Of a DNA stretch of 64,000 nt, positions 1 through 9,411 are shown piece after piece. Every line of letters begins with the position of its first letter. The stretch's first letter is position 1. The notes under the pieces are model-generated. The model did not search any database. It had not been told where the DNA came from and was given only the letters and a program-made list of their open reading frames with translations. The translations under genes were made by a program, and so were the position numbers. Origin of the DNA: JACVRW01 sp034664125 (lineage in GTDB: Bacteria > Actinomycetota > Thermoleophilia > Solirubrobacterales > Thermoleophilaceae); contig JAXDIG010000014.1 of the NCBI GenBank assembly GCA_034664125.1, positions 21,095 to 85,094 of the forward strand, given 5' to 3'.

Positions 1-204
1 TCGGCCCTCGGTAGGCCTCCGACGGTCGGGTACTCGACTCGGATGATCACCGCTCCGAGTCGGGTGCTGGCCGCCTGCAGACCCCACCAAGGGAATGCGA
101 CCGGCCGAACCACTCGTTTTAGTCAGCGATAGTTGCCTTTTCTTAGTCCGCGCATTAGGCTTGCGCCCGCTGACAGGCTGAACCGCTGGCCAAGGGGTAA
201 CTAC

Positions 205-714
205 ATGGACGGCTTGACTCGCCGGGGATTTGTAGTGCGCTCTGGGATGACGTTGGGCGCAGTCGGGGCGCTTGGGCTGCCGTGGGACGCAGCCGCTGCA
301 GAAGCGTCGCTCGCGCTATCACCCGCTCGCCAGCGGACGTACGGCGCGTTGGTAGCGACGCTTGCTGCGGCGAACGGGATGCCCTCTGACGACTACTTGG
401 TCGCGTCGGCCAGTGAACATTTCACTGGCTGGTACGCCAGCCTGCCAACGAATCAGCAACAGCATGTGGAAAGCGTGTTGGATGCCATGGAGGGGGCTGC
501 CGCGGAGGGTTTCTCACGGGGTACGGCGTCGACGCGATTGGTCACTCTCAGTGAGTGGCGCCACGCGCCTGCACAAGGAAACGCCTCCGAAGTGAGCGCA
601 CAGAGCCTCCGGCGCCGCGCCTTTGCCCAGCACGCGATTTCGTACGCGAGCCCGCCGTATGGCCCTACGACTGAGATGAAGTATGTCCCCCTACCGGTGC
701 GTAAGCCGACCTGA
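205..714 (+). CDS. Tat-exported protein of unknown function
   Basis: The protein begins MDGLTRRGFV and continues into a hydrophobic stretch ending in AAAAEA, which is a twin-arginine (Tat) signal with the RRGF motif. I chose the ATG at 205 because AAGGGG lies just upstream; the frame stays open to a TTG at 133. The mature part of about 135 residues is helical and resembles, only in general style, small Tat-dependent subunits such as gluconate 2-dehydrogenase subunit 3; I do not assign a function. It is followed after 23 nt by a glycosidase gene on the same strand, so the two are probably co-transcribed. Confidence 0.7.
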   Translation: MDGLTRRGFVVRSGMTLGAVGALGLPWDAAAAEASLALSPARQRTYGALVATLAAANGMPSDDYLVASASEHFTGWYASLPTNQQQHVESVLDAMEGAAAEGFSRGTASTRLVTLSEWRHAPAQGNASEVSAQSLRRRAFAQHAISYASPPYGPTTEMKYVPLPVRKPT

Positions 715-737
715 CGAGGCGAGAGGAGTTCCTATAG

Positions 738-1847
738 ATGGCTGCTGGGCTGCGCAAGTGCATCGACATGGGTCCCTTTGAGTACGGGAACGACTTCGAG
801 GACGTTCGCTACGGAGCGAACCTCGCGAAGATTCAGCAGAGCGGAACGCGGTGGGTGCGCCTGTGGGTGCGTTGGGACCTCGCCGAACCCACGCAAGGGA
901 ACCTCAACGGCACCTATCTCACGGCGCTGGATGATCAGATTTCGCAGCTGCGAGCCAGCGGAATTTCTGTGATGCTGGTTTCCTGGCTGTTCCCACAATG
1001 GACCAATGGAACCCAGAATCTGCCGGAGAACGATCCTAACTACAACAGGGCCCACCGGGTCCGGCCCGACGGCAGCGGCCTGAAGTCACTCAAGATGCAG
1101 GTCCCGACCGGCCAGCTTGGCATCAATGGTGCTTGGGGGCGATGGATAAGGCACCTCTATGAACGCTACATGGGCTACGGGAACGTGTGTCTCGAACTGG
1201 TAAACGAGCCGAACTATCAAATGTGGCCACAGAGACAAAGCACTGACCCCAACTCGTCCGCCATCATTCACCAGAAGGTTGCGGAGATGATGTACACGGC
1301 CTACCAAATCAGCGCGGGGCACGGCCACACGATGGCGATAGCCGCGCCAGCAACGTCGGACTTCAGGCGCGCCAGCAGCGTCTACGAAACCAACCAAGGC
1401 GAGTTCATCAGCAATCTGACGGCAGCGCTCTCCAGCTACAACAACTTCCGGGGCGGCCCGACATTTCTCTGGACTCATCACCATTACAAAGACACTGAAG
1501 TCGGTGACACAGCGGGCGTTGACGTTTGCAGGTTCATTCTCATTAACTGGGGATGGCACGGCTGGTCAGCGACGAACCCAAACGGTAGCGACCCTGGCAT
1601 ATGGCTCACGGAGGGGGGCGCCCGCAGGCACCTATGTAGCCCGCCGACCTACGAAAGGCAGCGGGACATAGTTCAAAACGCGTGGTTTCGCATGAGCTTC
1701 TACCCTGGGATAGCGATGTACTGTAACTACCTCCTTCATAGCGTGCCTGACCCCTACGACCAGGGGCTGCGAGACCCGATCCCTTCTACTTCCGGCGGCC
1801 TTCGCCCGGTGGGTACGCTCTTCCACAGCTGGCCTGGACAGGCCTAG
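738..1847 (+). CDS. GH5/GH39-like clan A glycoside hydrolase
   Basis: The 369-residue protein looks like a (beta/alpha)8 glycosidase of clan GH-A. The acid/base motif LVNEPN places Glu157 after a beta strand. A second motif, WLTEGG, places Glu292 as the likely nucleophile. GAGGAG precedes the ATG. There is no signal peptide on this start, which is unusual for a polysaccharide hydrolase; the protein may act inside the cell, or be exported with the Tat protein encoded upstream. Substrate cannot be read from the sequence. Assignment to clan GH-A is fairly secure; the family number is not. Confidence 0.75.
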   Translation: MAAGLRKCIDMGPFEYGNDFEDVRYGANLAKIQQSGTRWVRLWVRWDLAEPTQGNLNGTYLTALDDQISQLRASGISVMLVSWLFPQWTNGTQNLPENDPNYNRAHRVRPDGSGLKSLKMQVPTGQLGINGAWGRWIRHLYERYMGYGNVCLELVNEPNYQMWPQRQSTDPNSSAIIHQKVAEMMYTAYQISAGHGHTMAIAAPATSDFRRASSVYETNQGEFISNLTAALSSYNNFRGGPTFLWTHHHYKDTEVGDTAGVDVCRFILINWGWHGWSATNPNGSDPGIWLTEGGARRHLCSPPTYERQRDIVQNAWFRMSFYPGIAMYCNYLLHSVPDPYDQGLRDPIPSTSGGLRPVGTLFHSWPGQA

Positions 1848-1859
1848 GAAGGGGCGTCT

Positions 1860-2210
1860 GTGGACATTCCTGAACTTGATTTCCGCGGAGTGGTATTTCC
1901 CGACAAGGCGGGCGAGCTGCAGAAGGCGAACGCGACGGCCTCGGTTATTCGCGAACTAGGCGACAACTACAGCAAGTACCACGCCTTTCTCGCGGCAGAG
2001 GTCGACAGGCTTGGCGGACCGCCGGACCGTTCGGACTACAAGTCGTTTGATGAGTACGCCGACGCGTGGTCGAAGATTGAGGCCCTCGTGCACGCTGAGG
2101 CCACGGCGCGGCGCTGCCGTGGCTTCCGACGCCTCGGGCGCCCACTCGACGACGCTCTCGACCTCAAGGTGCCGCTCGCGAAGGACAACCGACTCGTTTC
2201 CATGGAGTAA
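1860..2210 (+). CDS. Small hypothetical protein
   Basis: This is a 116-residue soluble protein with a GTG start and an AGGAAGGGG Shine-Dalgarno sequence that overlaps the end of the glycosidase spacer. It is charged and helical, and the C-terminal third is rich in Arg and Asp. I recognise no domain. The 12-nt spacing from the glycosidase gene suggests co-transcription. Confidence 0.6.
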   Translation: MDIPELDFRGVVFPDKAGELQKANATASVIRELGDNYSKYHAFLAAEVDRLGGPPDRSDYKSFDEYADAWSKIEALVHAEATARRCRGFRRLGRPLDDALDLKVPLAKDNRLVSME

Positions 2211-2249
2211 CCACCGCACCCTCCCGGCAAAGACCGTGTTTGAACAACT

Positions 2250-3605
2250 ATGAGCGGCGCTCGAGCGACAGCCGCGGCGCTGGGCGGGCTACTTATCGCG
2301 ACAGTGCTCGGGGCAACCACTACGGCCGCCGGTCCTGAGGCCGGCGATTTGGACAAGACGTTCGGAAAGCGCGGGAAGGTCACGACCGGGCTTCCGTCGC
2401 GCGTCTTCGCTGCGGATGCAGCCCGCGCGCCCAATGGAGGCGCGTATGTCGCAGCCAACACAGGCCCCGCCGGCGTGAACCTCCAAGGCGGCCGGCTAGT
2501 TGTTCTGCGTTATGACCGCCGCGGCCGGCTCACGCGCAACTTCGGCAAGCGCGGCATCGCGACGCTTTCCCTTCCCCAAGGCCCGGCGACGGTTGGCGGC
2601 ATGGCCGTCCAGCCCGACGGACGTCTTGTCCTCGTCGGCTCAATCGGCGGGATGCACCAAGACCTACTCGTTGTGCGACTCACGCGGAGCGGAAAGCTCG
2701 ACGGGTCCTTCGCCGACAGTGGCGTACAAACAGCGGACTTTGGAAGTTCTTACGAGGGCGGCGCAGATGTCGCCGTGCAGCCTGACGGGTCTGTGGTCGT
2801 GGCCGGCTCCACAGGAACCACGTTCCCAGCATCGGGACCCGTTGGCGAGGGCTTCGTAGCTCGCTACCGCAGCAACGGCAGCGTCGACACCCAATTCGGC
2901 GGCGGCGGGACCGTCATCTTGAGAGGGCCTGCGGGGGGCTACTTCGACGCTCAAGCGCTCGCGCTTCTCGGCGACGGCAGCATCCTGGTTGGCGGTAACT
3001 CGGGGGTCGTATCGGGGGACAGTAACCTCGCGGCGGTAGCCCTTCTGCGGTCGAACGGCACGCCCGACCCCCGACTCGGCCCGGCCGGCATCACCTACCC
3101 CGGGCTAGGCAACGGCATCCTGCGCGACCTGGTGCTTGACCGTCGCAGCGGGCGCGTCTACCTCGCCGGAAGCGCGCTGTCTCAAAGGGGAGGCGGCGTA
3201 AGGTTCTTCCTGATGGCGCTTGAACCCGACCTCTCGCGCGACGAGTCCTTCGGGAAGTTCGGCGCCGTAGAGAGTGTTATGTCTGGGGGCGCCCAAGGCT
3301 TAGCTAACTCGGCCGTCGTTGACGGGCGAGGGCGCATCCTGCTCGGTGGTACTGCGTTCGTTTCCACGTCGCCCAGGCCGCGGGGGTCGTTCGCGCTCGC
3401 TCGCTTCCTCCCGACCGGGAAGCTCGACAAGGCCTTCGGTCACCGCGGTTGGGTGCACACATTCTTCGGCAAAGGCTGGAATGTGGCACGTGCGCTGCTC
3501 TTGCAGTCAAGACGTCGCCTGCTCGCGGTTGGAAATAATGCCTCTGCCGAAACCACAGAAACCGGGCCTGCGGTCACCCTGGCCAGGTACCGGCTCGGCC
3601 GTTGA
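2250..3605 (+). CDS. Secreted delta-60 repeat beta-propeller-like protein
   Basis: After a Sec signal peptide of about 27 residues, the protein is made of roughly seven repeats of 50-60 residues. Each carries the delta-60 signature (GxLDxxFGxxGxV): GDLDKTFGKRGKV, KLDGSFADSG, SVDTQFGGGG, DESFGKFGAV and KLDKAFGHRGWV are examples. Between them are AVQPDG-type segments, as in RHS/YD-like or beta-propeller proteins. Such proteins are exported and are thought to bind or display at the surface; no catalytic site is visible. It closes the first co-directional cluster of the window. Confidence 0.8.
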   Translation: MSGARATAAALGGLLIATVLGATTTAAGPEAGDLDKTFGKRGKVTTGLPSRVFAADAARAPNGGAYVAANTGPAGVNLQGGRLVVLRYDRRGRLTRNFGKRGIATLSLPQGPATVGGMAVQPDGRLVLVGSIGGMHQDLLVVRLTRSGKLDGSFADSGVQTADFGSSYEGGADVAVQPDGSVVVAGSTGTTFPASGPVGEGFVARYRSNGSVDTQFGGGGTVILRGPAGGYFDAQALALLGDGSILVGGNSGVVSGDSNLAAVALLRSNGTPDPRLGPAGITYPGLGNGILRDLVLDRRSGRVYLAGSALSQRGGGVRFFLMALEPDLSRDESFGKFGAVESVMSGGAQGLANSAVVDGRGRILLGGTAFVSTSPRPRGSFALARFLPTGKLDKAFGHRGWVHTFFGKGWNVARALLLQSRRRLLAVGNNASAETTETGPAVTLARYRLGR

Positions 3606-3708
3606 CGTAGCTCCTTCCATCGAGCGCTCGGCCCCGGCCTCGAGCGAGGACTCGCGGCGAGCGGGGTGCGTGAAGCCGGGCCAGGCCGGCTGGCCGGAGC
3701 CGGCTGCC

Positions 3709-4104
3709 CTAGAACCAGCGAGCGAAGCGCCGTGCCAGCTTGAAGCCGTGCTGGTTGCGCACGTTCACGCAGCGCATGCCGTTGCGGCGGCTCGTGCACT
3801 CAAAGCGGCCGCGCCGGATTGACTTGCGGTAGCCGAGCACCCGCTTGCCACCGAACACGGTGTCGCCGGCGCATACGAAGCGGGCGACGCCGCGGCGCTC
3901 CACGGTCAGGCCCTGCCCCCAGTCCACCGGGCACGACGCGGGCTTTGGCGGCGGGTTCCAGGAGTGAGCGCGAATGTCGCAGCGCGCACCGGCCTGGGAG
4001 ATCACGCAGCCGATGTTGTGCGAGGGCGTCTCGAAGAACGTGGCCGCGCTCGCCGGCGCGGCCGCCCCGAGCAAGCCTCCGACGACGGCAAACAGCGTCT
4101 TCAT
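3709..4104 (-). CDS. Small secreted Cys-rich protein (DUF6636-like)
   Basis: The 131-residue protein begins MKTLFAVVGGLLGAA and has a signal peptide ending in ASA. The mature domain holds the motif FxTPSxNIGC (here FETPSHNIGC) and about six cysteines, as in DUF6636-type actinobacterial exported proteins. The start at 4104 is set by an ATGA overlap with the stop of glxA upstream, so it is translationally coupled to the cslA-glxA operon. A role with the extracellular glycan or the oxidase is inferred from position only. Confidence 0.7.
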   Translation of the reverse strand: MKTLFAVVGGLLGAAAPASAATFFETPSHNIGCVISQAGARCDIRAHSWNPPPKPASCPVDWGQGLTVERRGVARFVCAGDTVFGGKRVLGYRKSIRRGRFECTSRRNGMRCVNVRNQHGFKLARRFARWF

Positions 4105-6029
4105 CGCACGTGCACCCAGTGCGCCTTCGAGGGGGCCCCGCTGTCGTCGGTCACGAACAGCATGTACCAGCCGGACGGCACAAGTCCTGCACTCTCGGGG
4201 ATCGTGACGTCGATGCCGTCCCCGTTGCGGCCGATCTCGAGCTTGATCGAGCGCTGGTCGACGTCCGTCACGTGCGTGACCGCGCTCGGGCGCACCAGCC
4301 GCGCCGTGCGGATCGCGTGGGCGTTCGGGCTGCCGAACCACACCGTGCCGCCACGCTCGACCTGCACCGGCCCGCTGGCGATCTGCGGACGGTCGCCGTG
4401 GAACACGTAGGGCGGCGAGTAGATCTCGATGCGCTGCTCGAACTTGCCCGGCGCCTTGTTGTTGGCGTCGGCGTAGAGCGAGTCGCTGCCGAGCGTGATC
4501 AGGCGCCCGTCGGGCAGCAGCAGTGCCTCGGAGTGGTAGTTGCGCCCCACCGTCGGATCCGCCATGCGCGTGAGGTCGCCCGACTTCGGGTCATAGATGT
4601 GGCAGAGCAGCTGGTCGCTGTTGCCACTGCCGCGGTAGCCGGTCGACCCGCCCGTGATCACCACCTTGTCGTCGGGGGTGATCACCATGTTCGGGTAGCG
4701 CACCGGCTGCTCGAGATCGGGGCCGGGCTCGAAGTGCGGATGGTCCGCGCGCAGGTCGATCACGTCGGTGCGCGCGGTCGACTTCTCAGAGTCGCCGATG
4801 CCGCCGCCCCCGGCGATCATGAAGCGCTGGTCCTGCGCCGGCGGCAGCAGCACGCTGCCGCTCGTCTCGGTCTGCCTCGGCTCGCGCAGTCCCGGCACCT
4901 TCTCGAAGGAGTTGTCGCTCAGGTCCCAGATGCCCGGGTGCCGGCCCACGGTGTCCGAGCCGTAGCCCGCGTTGCTGCCCGTGTAGAAGAGCTTGCCGCT
5001 GGCCATCAGGAACAGCGACGGATAGGTCGGGAAGGTGCGCTGCAGCTGCGGCTGCGCCTCCCACTGCTTCGTCTCCGGGTCGAAGATCTCGTTGTCGCCC
5101 TCGATGATGCGGCCGAACTGGTCGAGGCCGGACACCGACAGCACGCGCCCGTCCTTGAGGCCTACGAGCGTCGGATACCAGCGCGCCAGCGTCATGTTGT
5201 CCACGCGCTCGTACTTCTCGGTAGCGGGATCGAAGAGGTACGACTTGTCGTCGCCCCAGTAGTCCTGCTTGGCGCGCGTCAGCGAGGTGGAGAAGCCGTA
5301 GAGCTCGTCGGGATCGCGATGAGTGCCGCTGATCGTGAACTGCGTCGACCGGTCGACCACCGGGGCCGCGCCCTTGTCCACGGCCTCCACCCAGACCTCG
5401 GTCGAGCTTGCCGTGACGGTCGCCTTCCCGTTGGCCGCGATCTCCTTCACGGCCGGCTTGACGGCGACCTTCTTCGTGGACCGGAAGGCCAGCCCGTCCG
5501 GCGAGAGGAACTCGGTGCCCTTCTCGAGGGTCACCACGCCGCCGTCCGGCGACTCGTCCTTGATCGTCATCACGCCCGCGGCGTGGTTGATGTCCTGCTT
5601 GAGCTTCTCGTAGCGCCGGGTGCCGCCGGCGATCAGGAGCTTGCCGTCCGGCAGGAAGGTGTGCCCGGCGCAGAACATGTCACTGGGCGTGTGGATCCGC
5701 TTGAACTCGTCGGTTTCCGGATCCCAGAGGATCGTCTTGAACTTGCCGGCGTCGAACTGCTTGCGGTTGTTGCCGGAGCCGGCGACGATCATCACCTTGC
5801 CGGTGCGCAGCAGCGCGGCGTGGATCGCGTTGACGCGCAAGTGCTCGGGCACAGGGAGCATCGACCAGTGTCCGGCGCGCTCCTTGTAGCCCTGGCTGTT
5901 GACCTTGTAGTCGTGCAGGGCGTTCTTGCCCGCCTTCACGAGCGTGGGCCCGTTGATGGCGATCAGCCCTCCCGCGACCAGGAAGGTCAGCAGCGCTTTG
6001 ACGAGACGCTGCTTGGCGCGCGCACTCAC
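4101..6029 (-). CDS. glxA: GlxA-like copper-radical oxidase (galactose oxidase family)
   Basis: The protein is about 642 residues: an N-terminal membrane anchor (VKALLTFLVAGGLIAI), Kelch repeats forming a beta-propeller, and a C-terminal DUF1929 domain. Galactose-oxidase active-site positions are all visible: DMFCAGH (cross-link Cys), LARWYPTL (cross-link Tyr), GRNYHSEALL (axial Tyr and His) and a final HWVHV. It therefore should build the Cu/Cys-Tyr radical cofactor and oxidise sugar alcohols or aldehydes to give H2O2. I prefer the GTG at 6029, which overlaps the cslA stop as GTGA; the frame is open to 6056. In Streptomyces, GlxA works with CslA in making a hyphal-tip glycan, and the same gene order here supports the same job. 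Confidence 0.88.
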   Translation of the reverse strand: MSARAKQRLVKALLTFLVAGGLIAINGPTLVKAGKNALHDYKVNSQGYKERAGHWSMLPVPEHLRVNAIHAALLRTGKVMIVAGSGNNRKQFDAGKFKTILWDPETDEFKRIHTPSDMFCAGHTFLPDGKLLIAGGTRRYEKLKQDINHAAGVMTIKDESPDGGVVTLEKGTEFLSPDGLAFRSTKKVAVKPAVKEIAANGKATVTASSTEVWVEAVDKGAAPVVDRSTQFTISGTHRDPDELYGFSTSLTRAKQDYWGDDKSYLFDPATEKYERVDNMTLARWYPTLVGLKDGRVLSVSGLDQFGRIIEGDNEIFDPETKQWEAQPQLQRTFPTYPSLFLMASGKLFYTGSNAGYGSDTVGRHPGIWDLSDNSFEKVPGLREPRQTETSGSVLLPPAQDQRFMIAGGGGIGDSEKSTARTDVIDLRADHPHFEPGPDLEQPVRYPNMVITPDDKVVITGGSTGYRGSGNSDQLLCHIYDPKSGDLTRMADPTVGRNYHSEALLLPDGRLITLGSDSLYADANNKAPGKFEQRIEIYSPPYVFHGDRPQIASGPVQVERGGTVWFGSPNAHAIRTARLVRPSAVTHVTDVDQRSIKLEIGRNGDGIDVTIPESAGLVPSGWYMLFVTDDSGAPSKAHWVHVR

Positions 6030-8098
6030 GCCTCGACCTGGTCGAATAGCTGCCACGAGGCAGCATCCGGCTCAGGGTGCGGGCCGTGCGCTTGCGGGGC
6101 CTCGAACCGGACGATCACGTGGTTCTTGCGGCGCCCCGGCTTCAACTCCCGGACAGGCTGCGGCTCGTGCGGCGGCTCGGCCGGCCGCCGGCGGGAGGGC
6201 TCGCGCCGCTCGAACCGCACGACCTGATGGCGCTTGCGCCGCTCGCGCTCGGTTGGCCAGGACCGGGCCGGGTGCGGGTGCGGCACCGGCACCGGCGCCT
6301 CGGCGGCGGGCTCGAGGGGCTCGTGCGGAACGGGCAGGGGCACGGGCTCGTGCTCGGGCGGCAGATCCGGCACGGGCCGCAGGTGCTCGCGCCGGGCCGG
6401 AGCGGGCTTCGGCTCGGCGGCACGCTGGGCGCGCCGCTCGCGCACGAGCTCGACGCGCCAGATGGCCACCGGCAGCAGGCAGACGACCAGGGACGCGAAC
6501 GACCACGCGCGCATCGAGAAGTGGTGGTGGCCGAGCACGAAGGAGAGCACCAGCGGGACACCGAACACGAGCGCCCAGAGCAGGTGCTTGCGAAACGTGA
6601 TGATCGTGTCGCGCGTGCTCGCGTCGCCCTTGGGCGTGGTCACGAAGCCGCGCGAGCGCCGCATCGCCACGGCCGCCAGCGAGGCCGCGTAGATCGGCGC
6701 CGACAGAGCCGAGATCAGCATCCCGGACAGGCCCGCGGAGCCCTTCTTCTCGTGCGGGCTGACGTTGTGCCTGCGGTTGAAGAAGTAGAGGCCCACCTGT
6801 AGAGCGGCGGCGTCGACGTACAGCATCAGCCACAGCTGCGCCGGCACGATCACCCCGCCCGCGCCCAGCGCGAAGTAGAGGACCGCGTTGACCGACCCCA
6901 GGATCCACGCGACCGCCGCGGTCGGGTAGTAGCACGTGAGCAGCAGGTAGTGGACGAGCGCCCTCGGGCCGAGCCGGTGTGCGCTGCGCCAGAAGCGCCC
7001 CGCCAGCACCTCGTCGGTGCCCCGCGACCAGCGGTCCTGCTGGGTGAAGTAGTCGGTGAACGACGCCGGCCCCTCGCCGACGGAAACCACGTCGGGCGTG
7101 TAGACGGACGTCCAGCGCTTGTTGGTTTCCGGGTTGCGGGTGGTGTGGACGACCAGGCTCGTCGCCATGTCCTCGGTGATCGAGTCCTGGAAACCGCCGA
7201 TCTGGCGCAGGGCATCCAGGCGGAACGCGTTGTTCGTCCCCACGAGCATGGGCGTGCGGGAGCAGTTGCCCGCTCGCTGGAGCAGCGAGTGGAAGAGGAA
7301 CTGCTGCGACTCGGCCGCGCGCACGATGAAGCCCTGGTAGTTGCCGTACACCTGCGGGCCGACCACGAACGCCACGTCCGGGTCGCGGAAGTAACCGAGG
7401 AAGCGCTCGGCGAAGTTGGCCATCGGCACGTGGTCGGGGTCGACGCCGAGCATGAAGTCGTAGTCGCCGCCGTGCTGGTCGAGCCACGCGTTGTAGTTGC
7501 CGTGCTTGCTCTTGGCCCGGTTGTTGCCGGTCGGCTGGTTCCAGCGCTCCACGCCACGGCGACTGAAGTGGTTCACACCCAGCTCCGCGCACATGCGCTT
7601 CACCTCAGGGTCGTCGCCCTCGTCCAGCAGCCAGACGTCCAGCTGGCCGCTGTGGCGGATCTTGCGCGCCGCCTCGAGGGTCGGCCGCACCAGCTCGAGC
7701 GACTCCGCCTGCGGGACGATCGTCGTCAGGAAGGCGACGCGTTGGCCCTCCTCCGGGCGCACGGGCACCGGGTCGCGGGCGAGCACCGTCGCGCGGCACA
7801 GCGTCGCGACGTTCAGGAACGCGAACCAGCCGATGATCCCCGTGGTCGCCGTGACGATGATCGAGGCGATGTCCACCGCCAGGTCGCCCCCCATGCGCGG
7901 CCAGTGGCCGGGCAGCATCAGCCAGACCAGGAACCCACCCACGAACAGCAGCGCGATCAGCACCAGCAGGGTGCTGCGAACGGGCTGCGAGCCCTCGAGC
8001 CGGCGGAACTGCACGCGGTACGGCCCGTCCGCGGGCGGCTCGGTGAGAGGCCCGGCTAGCCGGCTGTGGCGTTCGTAATCGTATTTGGTGGCAGACAA
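6026..8098 (-). CDS. cslA: CslA-like family 2 glycan synthase (cellulose synthase-like)
   Basis: This is a 690-residue membrane GT2 processive glycosyltransferase. Two N-terminal TM helices precede the catalytic domain, followed by about four to five more TM helices and a basic, Pro-rich cytoplasmic tail of roughly 150 residues. The processive synthase motifs are present: LLDEGDD, the DPDHV (DxD-like) motif, SITEDMA (TED) and QQDRWSRG (QxxRW). There is no PilZ domain for c-di-GMP. It is a TTG start; an in-frame stop lies just upstream and no ATG is available. It overlaps glxA by 4 nt, giving the conserved cslA-glxA unit. The polymer is expected to be a beta-1,4-glucan-like glycan, by analogy to Streptomyces. 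Confidence 0.9.
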   Translation of the reverse strand: MSATKYDYERHSRLAGPLTEPPADGPYRVQFRRLEGSQPVRSTLLVLIALLFVGGFLVWLMLPGHWPRMGGDLAVDIASIIVTATTGIIGWFAFLNVATLCRATVLARDPVPVRPEEGQRVAFLTTIVPQAESLELVRPTLEAARKIRHSGQLDVWLLDEGDDPEVKRMCAELGVNHFSRRGVERWNQPTGNNRAKSKHGNYNAWLDQHGGDYDFMLGVDPDHVPMANFAERFLGYFRDPDVAFVVGPQVYGNYQGFIVRAAESQQFLFHSLLQRAGNCSRTPMLVGTNNAFRLDALRQIGGFQDSITEDMATSLVVHTTRNPETNKRWTSVYTPDVVSVGEGPASFTDYFTQQDRWSRGTDEVLAGRFWRSAHRLGPRALVHYLLLTCYYPTAAVAWILGSVNAVLYFALGAGGVIVPAQLWLMLYVDAAALQVGLYFFNRRHNVSPHEKKGSAGLSGMLISALSAPIYAASLAAVAMRRSRGFVTTPKGDASTRDTIITFRKHLLWALVFGVPLVLSFVLGHHHFSMRAWSFASLVVCLLPVAIWRVELVRERRAQRAAEPKPAPARREHLRPVPDLPPEHEPVPLPVPHEPLEPAAEAPVPVPHPHPARSWPTERERRKRHQVVRFERREPSRRRPAEPPHEPQPVRELKPGRRKNHVIVRFEAPQAHGPHPEPDAASWQLFDQVEA

Positions 8099-8132
8099 GG
8101 GTGAGGATGAATCGGGTGCGATCAGCGGTCAG

Positions 8133-8157
8133 CCGACCCCGTTTCCTACGGGGTCGG
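8133..8157. promoter_or_regulatory. Perfect palindrome between cslA and the GH6 gene
   Basis: CCGACCCCG and CGGGGTCGG form perfect 9-bp arms around a 7-nt loop. It lies 35 nt upstream of the cslA start and about 190 nt upstream of the divergent glucanase. It could be an operator, or a hairpin in the cslA leader; no T-run follows, so it is not a standard terminator. The rest of the 249-bp intergenic region shows nothing I can name. Confidence 0.5.
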
Positions 8158-8347
8158 TACGGAGCCAGGTCTAGGTATTTGGCGCCCTCGCCGCGCGCGA
8201 CGAGGTGGGTTCGGCGGCGCCGAGCAAAAAGTGCGCTCTCTCTTTGGTACAACGGTCCACTCCAGGCGTCAAGCGCTCAAGCCACATTGGCCGGGCGCGT
8301 TCGACCGTGTGTCGCCGCGGTTGGCGCCCTCGCCGGACGCCCTGTCT

Positions 8348-9409
8348 ATGCTCGATCCGGTGTCGGCGGTACGTGCAGGTCGCCGCGGAGCGCTTCGAGC
8401 GGTCGCGCTGGTTCCCATCCTGATGGGCCTCTTGTCCTGCTCGTCGGACGAGCAGAACGCCCCGGCGCGGGAGCCCGCGAAGCAGTCCGAGCCTGCGACG
8501 AGCAGCTCCAACCCGCTGACCGGACGCGCGCTCTACGTGGATCCCCAGGGCCCGGCCGCGCTGCAGGCGGCGCGCTGGCGCTCCCAGGGCCGGGCCGCCG
8601 ACGCGGCCGCGATGGCGCGGCTCGCGAGGCGCCCGACCGCGGTGTGGTTCGCGGACGTCGCTGAGGTGACCTCACGGGTGCGTGAGGCGACCAAGAAGGC
8701 CGCCGACGCAAGGCGCACCGCCCTGCTGGTCGCCTACCACGTGCCCGGTCGCGACTGCGGCAGCTACTCGGCGGGCGGATCGGGCTCGCCGCAGGCATAC
8801 CGCGCCTGGGTACGCGGCTTCGCCCGCGGGATCGGCTCGCGCCGCGCCACCGTGATCCTGGAGCCCGACGCGATCCCGCAGGCGGTGACCGAGAGCTGCC
8901 TGACCGCCGCCTCCAAGGCCGAGCGCTACGCCCTGCTCGCGGACGCCGTGAGGACGTTTGCCGCGCTCCCAAACGTCGCCGTCTACATCGACGCCGGCAA
9001 CCCCGGCTGGGTGCGCCCGGTCGACCAGCTGGTGGGTCCCCTACGCGCCGCCGGCATCAAGGCCGCCGACGGCTTCGCGCTGAACGTGAGCAACTTCTTC
9101 CGCACGGGCACGGTGATCAAGTACGGGCGCGCCCTGTCGCGCCGGCTGGGCGGCGCCCACTTCGTGATCGACACCAGCCGCAACGGCAACGGGCCGAGCC
9201 TCCAGGACGACCCCGGCGGCCCGAAGTGGTGCAACCCGCCCGGGCGTGCCGTCGGGCGCAGCCCCACGACCAAGACGCGCCAGCCCAAGGTGGATGCCTA
9301 CCTGTGGGTCAAGCAGCCCGGCGCCAGCGACGGCTCGTGCCGCGCCGGGGCGCCGCCGGCCGGCCACTGGTGGCCCGAGTACGCGCTGCAGCTCGTGCGC
9401 AACGGCTAG
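8348..9409 (+). CDS. GH6 endoglucanase-like lipoprotein (CslZ-like)
   Basis: The protein of about 353 residues is a glycoside hydrolase family 6 beta-1,4-glucanase. YHVPGRDCG carries the GH6 acid Asp, and VILEPDAIPQ carries the second conserved Asp. Further GH6 blocks are YIDAGNPGW, WCNPPGRAVG and YLWVKQPGASDG. The start at 8348 gives a basic n-region, hydrophobic core and lipobox LLSC, so the enzyme is probably anchored outside the membrane. The frame is open upstream to 8231, but that part has no signal-like or conserved features. In Streptomyces a GH6 gene (cslZ) also sits beside cslA-glxA; here it is divergent rather than downstream. Confidence 0.88.
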   Translation: MLDPVSAVRAGRRGALRAVALVPILMGLLSCSSDEQNAPAREPAKQSEPATSSSNPLTGRALYVDPQGPAALQAARWRSQGRAADAAAMARLARRPTAVWFADVAEVTSRVREATKKAADARRTALLVAYHVPGRDCGSYSAGGSGSPQAYRAWVRGFARGIGSRRATVILEPDAIPQAVTESCLTAASKAERYALLADAVRTFAALPNVAVYIDAGNPGWVRPVDQLVGPLRAAGIKAADGFALNVSNFFRTGTVIKYGRALSRRLGGAHFVIDTSRNGNGPSLQDDPGGPKWCNPPGRAVGRSPTTKTRQPKVDAYLWVKQPGASDGSCRAGAPPAGHWWPEYALQLVRNG

Positions 9410-9411
9410 CC

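Noticed and set aside
3605..3709. Gene in the gap after the delta-60 protein
   Set aside because: About 100 bp, no start or conserved frame seen.
3819..6227. 802-residue plus-strand frame opposite glxA
   Set aside because: Arg/Ala/His-rich shadow of the minus-strand glxA frame, with no motif or start signal.
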